Assembly (NCBI GenBank): GCA_012799265.1
Contig: JAAZLP010000460.1
Coordinates: 1-14,111 of the forward strand
Reading direction: 5' to 3'
Origin: Phyllobacteriaceae bacterium
GTDB taxonomy: Bacteria; Pseudomonadota; Alphaproteobacteria; Rhizobiales; Devosiaceae
DNA: 14,111 nucleotides
Shown here in pieces: positions 7,423-13,920 of the stretch. The stretch's first letter is position 1. Every line of letters starts with the position of its first letter. A program made the translations under genes and the position numbers. The notes below the pieces were generated by a model. That model worked only from the letters and a program-made list of their open reading frames with translations. It had not been told where the DNA came from and searched no databases.

Positions 7423-8181
7423 ATGACGGCACCCCTGCCCTCGGTGGATATCTCGGAAAGGGCCGGGCTGCTTGCCTGGCCCGGACTGGAAGTCGACTGG
7501 GACGGAAACTGGGTGCGACGGGCAGCCAATGGCTACACCAAGCGCGCCAATTCCCTCCAGGTCCTTGACCCCAGCGATGGCGACAATGCCAAAGAGCGGC
7601 TCGACGATGCCATGGCCTGGCTTGTGGCGCGAGGACTGCCGAAAGTGGTGCGCACGACCCCGCTTGAGCCGCCTCAATTGACCGCCCTGCTCGACGCTGA
7701 GGGATGGCAGTCCATCGACCACAGCCATTTCCTCGCCATGCCGCTCGGCCCGCAGGAGGCGGACGGTGACGGCTTGGTGCTTGATCTCCTTGATCCGCTC
7801 TTCCTTGCCGCCCAGCAGGGTCTCCAGCATCAGGACGATGCTACCATGGCGCGCATGCGGGCGCTGTTCGGGGCCATGACAGTGCCGGCTGCCGGGGTGG
7901 TGCTGAGGCGGGATGGCATCGCCGTCGCCTCGGGGCTTTTTGCCATCGCGGACGGGATCGTGGTCACGGGCAATGTCATCACCGATCCGGGACGACGCCG
8001 ACAGGGACTAGCAGCCGCCATGATGCGGACCGGGCTTGCCTGGGCCAAGGCCAATGGCGCCGAGATCGCCGGGCTCAATGTCCAGGCCGACAATTCTGGT
8101 GCCATGGCGCTTTATCATGGCCTCGGTTATTCCCGTCAGTACGACTACCACTACCGCATTCCCGGAAGGCCCAATGGCTGA
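7423..8181 (+). CDS. GNAT family N-acetyltransferase
   Basis: The 252-residue protein carries a C-terminal GNAT domain (about residues 155-245), with the acetyl-CoA binding motif RRRQGLA at about 191-197 and the later block QADNSGAMALYHGLGY, typical of the fold's last strands. The N-terminal 110 residues contain a conserved-looking WVRRAANGYTKRANS segment seen in rhizobial relatives. The substrate is unknown. I chose ATG 7423, which lies 19 bases after the argJ stop; an in-frame ATG at 7384 would overlap argJ by 20 bases but has no ribosome binding site. The 3' end overlaps mutT by eight bases, so the two are probably co-transcribed with argJ. Confidence 0.82.
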   Translation: MTAPLPSVDISERAGLLAWPGLEVDWDGNWVRRAANGYTKRANSLQVLDPSDGDNAKERLDDAMAWLVARGLPKVVRTTPLEPPQLTALLDAEGWQSIDHSHFLAMPLGPQEADGDGLVLDLLDPLFLAAQQGLQHQDDATMARMRALFGAMTVPAAGVVLRRDGIAVASGLFAIADGIVVTGNVITDPGRRRQGLAAAMMRTGLAWAKANGAEIAGLNVQADNSGAMALYHGLGYSRQYDYHYRIPGRPNG

Positions 8182-8581
8182 AAAACCGCTTCTTCTCGTC
8201 GTTGCCGTCGCCCTGATCGATGCCGAGGGCCGGATCCTCATCGCCCAGCGACCGGAAGGCAAACAGCTCGCAGGCCTATGGGAATTTCCGGGCGGCAAGG
8301 TCGAAAAGGGCGAGACGCCGGAGGACGCACTGGTGCGCGAACTGCGCGAGGAGCTGGCGATCGAGACCAATGCGGCTGATCTCATACCGCTCACCTTTGC
8401 CAGCCATTCTTACGAAAACCTTCACCTCTTGATGCCACTTTACATCTGTCGCACGTGGAGGGGGACGCCACAGGCGCAGGAACATGCCGGCCTCGAATGG
8501 GTCCGGCCGGAGGCACTGCGCGACTTTCCCATGCCACCGGCAGATGAACCCCTGATCGCCGCACTTCGCGATCTGCCTTAG
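8174..8581 (+). CDS. mutT: 8-oxo-dGTP diphosphatase MutT (Nudix hydrolase)
   Basis: MutT hydrolyses the oxidised nucleotide 8-oxo-dGTP to the monophosphate, preventing A:T to C:G mutations. The 135-residue product is of normal length for MutT. The Nudix box runs from Gly41 to Ile63 with the metal-binding REL-R-EE core (Arg55, Glu56, Glu59, Glu60). The upstream LAGLWEFPGGK block is typical of MutT. One departure is Ala62 where the Nudix consensus has Gly. The ATG at 8174 overlaps the GNAT gene's end by eight bases; the frame stays open upstream inside that gene, but the family N-terminus fits this ATG. Confidence 0.9.
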   Translation: MAEKPLLLVVAVALIDAEGRILIAQRPEGKQLAGLWEFPGGKVEKGETPEDALVRELREELAIETNAADLIPLTFASHSYENLHLLMPLYICRTWRGTPQAQEHAGLEWVRPEALRDFPMPPADEPLIAALRDLP

Positions 8582-8609
8582 CGGCCAGAAGGCCGGCCTG
8601 GAGGGAACG

Positions 8610-8813
8610 ATGCGTCTGAGGTCTTTTCACCGGTTTCTCAGCGATGAGAGCGGCGCGACCGCGATCGAATACGCGCTGCTGGGCACCCTGATCGCCGTGG
8701 CCCTTGCCGCCACCTTCGCGGTGGTGGGCGACAGCGTCAACGCCATGTTCAGCGGCGGCACCGACAGGGCCGGCGGCATCATCGCCGAGCAGACAGCCAA
8801 AATCCCCCGCTAG
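8610..8813 (+). CDS. Flp family type IVb pilin
   Basis: This 67-residue protein has the class IVb (Flp) prepilin design: a short basic leader, then SG-ATAIEYALLGTLIAVAL. Prepilin peptidase (CpaA/TadV type) would cut after Gly15, leaving a mature N-terminus with Glu at +5 (Glu20) and a hydrophobic helix to about residue 42. The tail is short and hydrophilic. A strong ribosome binding site GGAGGG lies five bases before the ATG. No tad/cpa assembly genes are visible, so the pilin is an orphan here and would need machinery encoded elsewhere. It lies 28 bases after mutT, and its stop shares the CTAG at 8810-8813 with the convergent protease gene. Confidence 0.9.
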   Translation: MRLRSFHRFLSDESGATAIEYALLGTLIAVALAATFAVVGDSVNAMFSGGTDRAGGIIAEQTAKIPR

Positions 8814-10291
8814 CGCGGCGCGACAACCTTGTAGCGCTGACCCGCAACCACCGGATCACCCGGATAGAGGTTGTTGAGGATATAGAAGAGATCCCGCGCG
8901 CCCGGAATATTGGCCATCTGCCGCGCAAGCCCGTCAGCCGTATCCCCGGCACGGGCGGTGACGAGGCGGATGGAGAGCTTGCGGATCTGATTGAGATCGC
9001 TGGCCTCGGCCCGACGGAAACTCTGGATCGTGGCCTCGGCGCCCTGGGCAAAGCGCGGATTGTCCTGCTTGGCCGCGAAAATGAAGCGGTAGACTTCGCC
9101 ATCCATCCGCATCACCGCCACGCGGAAGAACCACTGGTCGGTCTGCGCAAGGCCCGAGGCCATTTCGATGCCATTATAGCTCTGCGCCTTGACCGTCTCG
9201 GCCTTGAGGCCCGCGATCCAGCCGGACTTGAGATAATCGGTGAGCGAAAGATTGGGCTGCACCACGGCGCTGTCAAAGCGCACGGCTTCGCCATCGCCGG
9301 CAACGCCGACAACGGCGCTCTGCGAATTCTGCAGCGTATAGCCCTGCGGCACGGTGAAGGTGAACTTGCTGGCCGAATGGATGAAGCGCTGGCCCACAAT
9401 GGTGCCCTGCGCCGGGCTGTCGCCGAAGCTGAGGCCGGAAATGGCGGCGAGATAGCCTTCGCGGTCGGTCTCGCCGACAGCCTCGCTGCCAAACATGCTG
9501 CGCGCCGTCGACATGGCGGTCTGGATACGCGCCGGCGTCGAGGGGTGTGAGGAGAGGAACCCGTCATCGCCATTGGCGGCGCCGGACGAGAAGGCGGCAA
9601 AGCGGCTCATGACGCCGAGGAAACGAGCTGCGGCCTGAGCGTCATAGCCAGCCTTGCCGGCATATTTGATGCCTTCCCGGTCCGCTTCCAGTTCCTGGTT
9701 CTGACTGAAGGCCGCCATCTGCTGGCGATTACGGTTTGCGGTAGCGTCCGTGCTGGAATCGCCACCAAAAATGCCGGTGATGACGCGATCAACGATCTGG
9801 GTGTTACGCGTCTTGTCGGTGCGCGCGCGGGCATGACGGAGCGTGACGTGGGCAATCTCGTGAGCGAGCACGGCGGCGAGTTCACTGGTGTCGGAAGCGA
9901 GCGCGAGAATGCCGCGCGTCACATAGATATAGCCGCCCGGCAGCGCGAAGGCATTGACCTCGGAGGTGTCGAGAATGGTGACCTGGAACTGCGCATTGGG
10001 CTGGTTCGCGGCCGCGAGCAGGCGACCGACGATGCGCGCCACCATGATTTCGGCCTGGCGATCTTCATAGACGCCACCATAGGCGGCGATGATGCGCGGA
10101 TGTTCGCGACGGCCCAGGACGCTGTCATCGGGATCGGTGCCGGCCGGAATGACGGCAGGAGCAGAATTGGTGTCGCCGGTACGGCTGACATTGATGTTCG
10201 ATCCGGTCAGCGACGAGCAGGCCGTCAGAGCCACAAGGCTCACCGCCAGCACGCCGGAGCGCAAAACTGTCTTGCCGAAAAGCCGGGTCAT
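8810..10291 (-). CDS. M48 family metalloprotease, lipoprotein with C-terminal LysM-like domain
   Basis: The 493-residue protein starts with a lipoprotein signal peptide ending in the lipobox LTAC (Cys25), so it is probably membrane-anchored on the periplasmic side. The peptidase M48 domain has the zinc motif HEIAH (144-148), the third ligand Glu in ELEAD (200-204) and a conserved SSHPSTPARI block near 247-256. A long region of unknown fold follows. The last 55 residues (RAGDT...ILNNLYPGD...GQRYKVV) look like a LysM-like domain. BepA/YfgC relatives degrade or refold misassembled outer-membrane proteins; a similar quality-control role is inferred. Its ATG overlaps the upstream nuclease-like gene's stop (ATGA), implying coupled translation. 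Confidence 0.9.
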   Translation of the reverse strand: MTRLFGKTVLRSGVLAVSLVALTACSSLTGSNINVSRTGDTNSAPAVIPAGTDPDDSVLGRREHPRIIAAYGGVYEDRQAEIMVARIVGRLLAAANQPNAQFQVTILDTSEVNAFALPGGYIYVTRGILALASDTSELAAVLAHEIAHVTLRHARARTDKTRNTQIVDRVITGIFGGDSSTDATANRNRQQMAAFSQNQELEADREGIKYAGKAGYDAQAAARFLGVMSRFAAFSSGAANGDDGFLSSHPSTPARIQTAMSTARSMFGSEAVGETDREGYLAAISGLSFGDSPAQGTIVGQRFIHSASKFTFTVPQGYTLQNSQSAVVGVAGDGEAVRFDSAVVQPNLSLTDYLKSGWIAGLKAETVKAQSYNGIEMASGLAQTDQWFFRVAVMRMDGEVYRFIFAAKQDNPRFAQGAEATIQSFRRAEASDLNQIRKLSIRLVTARAGDTADGLARQMANIPGARDLFYILNNLYPGDPVVAGQRYKVVAPR

Positions 10292-11094
10292 TGCCTTGCC
10301 AAAACCTCGATCTGTTCGGGATGGGTGACCTCTATGCGAGGACCATCCCGATCATCCACCCAACCGCGCACCCGGATCAGTGCGCCCTCAAGCGTCAGCG
10401 GATCGATCCCGTCGCTGGCGAAAAGTCGCAGCGCCGGTGCTTCGATCACGGCAGTGAAGTCTTCGTTCCAGAACCGACCGAAATTGAGGTAGACGCGGGA
10501 CCCGCTGCGATCTGCCAGCAGGACCCTTCCCTCGACCAGTTCATAGCCGCCGCCCCGCTCAAGAAGCAGGTCCGGACGGTCCGCCGCCCGTACGCTGTAA
10601 TAGGGATCAGCCCAGATGCCAAGCCGCTCGGCCCGGGCGCGACCCTCGGCGACGTAAAGTTGATCGAGGCACTGGCGATTGTCCGGGAAGGAATAAACGC
10701 GCGCCCAGCCGTTCTGGACCATGTGATACTGCGCCCAGAGCGGTTCGCCATCGGTCTCGACAAAGACATGCGCCAGCGCCCGCTCATAGCGGTCGACCAT
10801 TTCCCCGCCATAGCCAAGCAGGACTGTCTTGTTGAGGGCGAAGGCTTCGAGCTCTGCCTTGGCTTCGGGCGCCAGCGGCCAGGTGGGGAAGCCATCGCGC
10901 CCCAGTGGAAGCTTCGGAGCCTGGGTGCCTATGAGGCGGACCACGAGGCCGCTATCGAGCCGCACCGTGTCGCCATCGACCACTTCAACGACAAGCCCGC
11001 CCGGCGCCATGCGCAGGGTTTCGCAGGCTTCCGCCGACGCAGCCGCCAGCCCGGTCACGAGCGCGGCGGCAAGAGAGACGATGGTTCGACGCAA
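10288..11094 (-). CDS. Exported thermonuclease (SNase-like) family protein with altered active site
   Basis: The 268-residue protein has a signal peptide (cleavage near residue 21-23) and an N-terminal SNase-like OB-fold domain (PF00565 type, about 33-165). VVDGDTV (39-43) matches the calcium-binding Asp21 region of staphylococcal nuclease, Arg53 matches Arg35, and Arg105 in DRYERALAHV matches Arg87. However, the usual IDAPE is TQAPK here (57-61), so the catalytic Glu43 equivalent is Lys61 and the Asp40 ligand is Gln. Nuclease activity is therefore doubtful. The C-terminal 100 residues resemble no family I can name. The start is TTG: AGGGGA lies eight bases upstream and an in-frame stop lies just before it. 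It overlaps the M48 gene by four bases. Confidence 0.82.
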   Translation of the reverse strand: MRRTIVSLAAALVTGLAAASAEACETLRMAPGGLVVEVVDGDTVRLDSGLVVRLIGTQAPKLPLGRDGFPTWPLAPEAKAELEAFALNKTVLLGYGGEMVDRYERALAHVFVETDGEPLWAQYHMVQNGWARVYSFPDNRQCLDQLYVAEGRARAERLGIWADPYYSVRAADRPDLLLERGGGYELVEGRVLLADRSGSRVYLNFGRFWNEDFTAVIEAPALRLFASDGIDPLTLEGALIRVRGWVDDRDGPRIEVTHPEQIEVLARQ

Positions 11095-11235
11095 GAATAA
11101 TGTCCCCTAACGCAGGATTCACCATGCACTCAAATACGGCAAAAAAAGATTACCGGGGCCATGACGCGCTCGGATTTGTGAACGGATTGCCAAGCTGTCT
11201 CCGGAAAGCCACTGTGGCGGCAGAGGAGAATGCGT

Positions 11236-12066
11236 ATGGCGAGGAAAGCAGAAATACGGACCGGAACCGCGGGCTGGGTGTTTGAGCCTTGGCGCGGCAC
11301 ATTTTTTCCGCCGGGCCTCGTCCAGAAGAAGGAGCTCAGCTACGCGGCGAGCCGGCTTACCAGCATCGAGATCAACGCGACCTTCCGAGCCACGCAGAAG
11401 CCGACAAGTTTCGCGAAATGGGCGGGCGAGACGCCGGAGGGGTTCCAGTTTTCCGTTAAGGGGCCGCAATTGGTGACCCATATCCGCCGACTCAAAAACT
11501 GTCGCCAGGAGCTGGCCAATTTCTTTGCCTCCGGTCCTCTGGCCCTGGGAGACCGGCTCGGACCCTTCGTCTGGCAATTGCCGCCCAATCTGGCCTTTGA
11601 CGCGACGAGCTTTGCCGCCTTCCTCGACATGCTGCCCAAAAGCGTCGAGGACTATCTTGCACTTGCTCAAGAGGCCGATGGAGCCAAGGCAGAGCCCTAT
11701 CTTGATGCCAAGAATGTCGGGGCGATCCGGCATGCGATTGAGCCGCGCCACAAGAGTTTTGATGATCCGGAAGCCATGGCGCTTTTCCGCCAGCACAATG
11801 TGGCTCGGGTGATTGCGGACACGCTCGACAATCCGGGCCGTGAGCTGACCGCAGACTTTGCCTATTGCCGGTTGCAGGGGCCGGCGCGGGCCGGTGCCAG
11901 CGGCTATGAGGAGGGCGATATCCGGGACTGGGCCGAGGTGATGGGTGGTTGGCGCGACGCTGGGCGCGATGTCTTTGCCTATTTCGTCCACGAGGACAAA
12001 TTGCACGCGCCGCAGAACGCCATCGCCCTTCGGCAGGCGCTGGGCATCACCTTGCCGGGCGATTGA
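11236..12066 (+). CDS. DUF72 domain-containing protein
   Basis: The 276-residue protein is a DUF72 (PF01904, YecE-like) TIM-barrel protein of unknown function. Visible family features are IRTGTAGWVF near the start, FPPGL, the strand IEINATF with a Phe-Arg, and FQFSVKGPQLVTH; later come AIEPRHKSF and CRLQGP. The ATG at 11236 is chosen because AGGAG lies seven bases before it; the ATG two codons earlier is too close to that site. It is divergent from the nuclease-like gene, with 141 bases between the starts. dsbB follows on the same strand 64 bases later. Confidence 0.87.
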   Translation: MARKAEIRTGTAGWVFEPWRGTFFPPGLVQKKELSYAASRLTSIEINATFRATQKPTSFAKWAGETPEGFQFSVKGPQLVTHIRRLKNCRQELANFFASGPLALGDRLGPFVWQLPPNLAFDATSFAAFLDMLPKSVEDYLALAQEADGAKAEPYLDAKNVGAIRHAIEPRHKSFDDPEAMALFRQHNVARVIADTLDNPGRELTADFAYCRLQGPARAGASGYEEGDIRDWAEVMGGWRDAGRDVFAYFVHEDKLHAPQNAIALRQALGITLPGD

Positions 12067-12130
12067 TCACGAGAGTGTTTCGCCCTTCCTTTTGCCAAAA
12101 CCTGACGCTATCCCTCTGTCGCAGCGTCAA

Positions 12131-12643
12131 ATGAGAACCGCCATGACCAAAGCCCGCCCGCTTGACAAGATCGCCGCCGGTCTTGCCTTCATCCTCGGCC
12201 TCGCCACCATTCTGGGCGCATTGGGGTCGCAATATATCGGCGGGCTGCAGCCCTGCGAACTCTGCCTCGAACAGCGCATGCCCTATTATTGGGGTCTGCC
12301 GCTCCTGGCGCTGATCCTCGTCCTCTGGAACCGCATCCCCCTGCCGGTCTGGTGGTTGGGCATGGCCATCGTCACCGCGCTTTTCGCCTGGGGCACCTAT
12401 ATGGGCGCGTTTCATTCGGGCGTTGAATGGGGCTTCTGGCCCGGCCCGACCGCCTGTTCCGGCCTTGGCGACAGCTTCAGCATGGACGCGCTCAATGACC
12501 TCAAGCCGGTGATCGGCTGCGACGTGGTGCAGTTCCGTTTCCTCGGCCTTTCGCTGGCCGGGTACAATGCGCTGATTTCGCTGGCGATTGTCGCGCTGCT
12601 GGTCGGCGCGATGGTGTTCCAGTGGAAGCGGAACCGGGCTTAG
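12131..12643 (+). CDS. dsbB: Disulfide bond formation protein DsbB
   Basis: DsbB is an inner-membrane protein that reoxidises the periplasmic oxidase DsbA and passes electrons to quinone. The 170-residue product has four hydrophobic segments (about 14-34, 52-68, 73-92 and 139-163). Both redox pairs are present: Cys42-Cys45 (PCELC) in the first periplasmic loop and Cys109/Cys130 in the second loop. The neighbouring LEQR and HSGVEWGFWPGP segments are typical of alphaproteobacterial DsbB. The start could be ATG 12131 or ATG 12143; the latter has GAGAA five bases upstream. A TGACGC/GCGTCA dyad lies at 12103-12129, directly before the start. Its stop overlaps the ancestral stop of the convergent parE gene. 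Confidence 0.9.
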   Translation: MRTAMTKARPLDKIAAGLAFILGLATILGALGSQYIGGLQPCELCLEQRMPYYWGLPLLALILVLWNRIPLPVWWLGMAIVTALFAWGTYMGAFHSGVEWGFWPGPTACSGLGDSFSMDALNDLKPVIGCDVVQFRFLGLSLAGYNALISLAIVALLVGAMVFQWKRNRA

Positions 12644-12946
12644 TTCTCAGCCTCAGGCTTGAAAAGCCGGGAGAAATCCAGAGCTGCGCTTGCAATACGG
12701 TGAACCATGACGTGGCCGGCATGGACGCTGTAGAGAAATAATATAGTTTCCGAAAGGCCGCCGGCGGAGGCCGCGCTTTTCAAGTCCGGGAAACAGCCCG
12801 AAACGCTCGGGCTTCTCCGCCAGCCCCTGGCAGGCGGAAGTCAGTTCTGCAACGAAGGTCAGCGCGCGGGCCGGATTATCGCGAGATATGAAGAGAGCGA
12901 TCTCTTTGAGATCGGCTCGCGATGCACCGGTGATGACGACACGCAT
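12640..12946 (-). pseudogene. parE: ParE/RelE-family toxin gene with a one-base frameshift
   Basis: The first 70 codons (12946-12737) encode a RelE/ParE-fold toxin N-terminus, including the IALFISRDNP helix region and a RRRPFGNYII strand. As read, the frame then continues as a Cys/Arg/Pro-rich tail unlike the family and stops at 12653-12655 (97 residues). Removing one T at 12736-12738 (minus-strand TTT) restores LYSVHAGHVMVHRIASAALD and a C-terminus FSRLFKPEAEN, ending in TAA at 12640-12642 (101 residues, a normal ParE length). ParE toxins poison DNA gyrase. Their C-terminus contributes to the fold and activity, so the product is probably inactive. A sequencing error in a short homopolymer is the main alternative. 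The ATG shares one base with the parD stop (TGATG). If the frame is taken at face value, the coding span is 12653-12946. Confidence 0.82.
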
Positions 12947-13206
12947 CAGGAAGCCTTGCTGATTTGGGCCTCAACGAGTTCACGTAGTTCAGCGAAAACT
13001 TCTTCTGCCGGGTAAGTACGGCCCGCTTCAATGTCGGTCATGGCTTCATCCAGCATGGCGTCCAGGACCGCGAGGCTAGCCTCGCGCTCCTGGACGAGGC
13101 GGACGCCTTCGCGCAGGACTTCGCTTTTCGAATTGTAGCGGCCGTTTTCGACGAGGTCGGTCACAACCTTTTCGAGGGTTTCGCCGAGATCCGCACTGAT
13201 GGCCAT
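12946..13206 (-). CDS. parD: ParD-family antitoxin
   Basis: This 86-residue protein looks like a type II antitoxin of the ParD (CC2985/CopG-like) family. The N-terminal half is a ribbon-helix-helix DNA-binding unit, with the typical GRYNSKSEVLREGVRL block at about 22-37. The acidic C-terminal tail (about 50-86) would wrap around and neutralise ParE. The ATG at 13206 is preceded by a strong AGGAGG with five-base spacing. The open frame extends ten codons upstream to a TTG at 13236, but that codon lies inside the promoter -10 box and cannot be the start. The gene appears intact, unlike its toxin partner. Confidence 0.88.
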   Translation of the reverse strand: MAISADLGETLEKVVTDLVENGRYNSKSEVLREGVRLVQEREASLAVLDAMLDEAMTDIEAGRTYPAEEVFAELRELVEAQISKAS

Positions 13207-13234
13207 GGGGGCCTCCTGCTCTGTCGTATCCGTC

Positions 13235-13264
13235 AATAATAGTTATTAACGCGCCGACCAGCAA
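13235..13264 (-). promoter_or_regulatory. Promoter and probable autoregulatory operator of parDE
   Basis: On the minus strand TTGCTG (13264-13259) and TATTAT (13241-13236, five of six consensus bases) are separated by exactly 17 bases. The -10 box lies inside a small inverted repeat, AATAA-CTA-TTATT (13247-13235). Ribbon-helix-helix antitoxins commonly bind such palindromes over their own promoter, so this is a likely ParD operator. The binding is inferred. Confidence 0.7.
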
Positions 13265-13267
13265 GGA

Positions 13268-13825
13268 TCAGGGTTCGAGCTCGATGTCCCAATAGAGAAA
13301 ATCGAGCCAGCTTTGATGCAGATGGTTGGGCGGGAAAGCGCGGCCATTATTATGCAGATCGTACACGGAAGGCGCGTAGGGCGTCTGGTGCGGGAACATC
13401 TTGATCTCGTGCGGCAGGCGGTTGGCCTTGCGTAGATTGCAGGGCGCGCAGGCGGCGACGACATTTTCCCAGGTGGTGAGCCCGCCCTTGGAGCGCGGTA
13501 TGACATGGTCGAAGGTCAGTTCATCCCTGGCGCCGCAATATTGGCACTGGAAGCGATCGCGGAGAAACACATTGAAGCGGGTGAAGGCCGGATGGCGGGC
13601 CGGTTTCACATATTCGCGCAGCGAAACGACGCTCGGAAGCCGCATTTCAAAGCTGGGAGAGTGGATGACCGTATCGTAGTGGGAGACGATATTGACCCGA
13701 TCCAGGCACACCGCCTTGATGGCATCCTGCCAGGACCATAATGACAGTGGATAGTAGCTGAGCGGCCGGAAATCGGCGTTCAGTACAAGGGCGGGACAAG
13801 CCTCAGGCGACACATGGATAGTCAC
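13268..13825 (-). CDS. HNH endonuclease
   Basis: The 185-residue protein has a central HNH domain: Cys94-x-x-Cys97, then LTFDHVIPRSKGG with Asp106 and His107, Asn121 in the WENVV segment, and Cys126-x-x-Cys129 followed by Asn130. The two CxxC pairs would bind a structural zinc, and the His residues a catalytic metal. The N-terminal 80 residues (starting VLNADFRPLSYYPLSLWSW) are well conserved in a widespread alphaproteobacterial group whose role is not established. The start is GTG at 13825, supported by GGGAG a few bases upstream; part of that site can pair in a small hairpin at 13833-13845. It is read in the same direction as parDE, whose promoter lies just beyond its stop. Confidence 0.88.
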   Translation of the reverse strand: MTIHVSPEACPALVLNADFRPLSYYPLSLWSWQDAIKAVCLDRVNIVSHYDTVIHSPSFEMRLPSVVSLREYVKPARHPAFTRFNVFLRDRFQCQYCGARDELTFDHVIPRSKGGLTTWENVVAACAPCNLRKANRLPHEIKMFPHQTPYAPSVYDLHNNGRAFPPNHLHQSWLDFLYWDIELEP

Positions 13826-13883
13826 TTGAGTCTCCCGAAGCGGGAATCGCGTAAGTCCATAGCTCCGTTATAGTAAGCCCTTT

Positions 13884-13908
13884 GTGTCCGGCGTGTGAAG
13901 CCGGACAC
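13884..13908. terminator. Hairpin between the esterase and HNH genes
   Basis: GTGTCCGGC (13884-13892) pairs perfectly with GCCGGACAC (13900-13908) around a seven-base loop. It lies between two minus-strand genes, just after the esterase stop, so it may end that transcript. The T-rich stretch, however, is on the plus-strand side (13918-13927). On the minus strand the stem is followed by AAAGGG, so any termination there would not be classical. Confidence 0.45.
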
Positions 13909-13920
13909 GCAAGCATATTT

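Noticed and set aside
6105..7529. Long open frame (474 codons) antisense to argJ
   Set aside because: It lies opposite a clearly identified argJ, has no family features and is His/Arg/Gly-rich as expected of GC-rich antisense frames.
9833..10492. Open frame (219 codons) antisense to the M48 protease start
   Set aside because: Composition typical of a shadow frame; it runs opposite the lipobox and the N-terminal half of the HEIAH domain.
10291..11100. Open frame (269 codons) antisense to nearly the whole nuclease-like gene
   Set aside because: The minus-strand gene has a signal peptide, an SNase domain and a ribosome binding site. The opposite frame shows none of these.
11095..11235. Promoters in the divergent nuclease/DUF72 spacer
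   Set aside because: Candidate TTGCCG (minus) and TTGCCA (plus) -35 boxes have poor -10 partners at 17-base spacing, so I did not call either.
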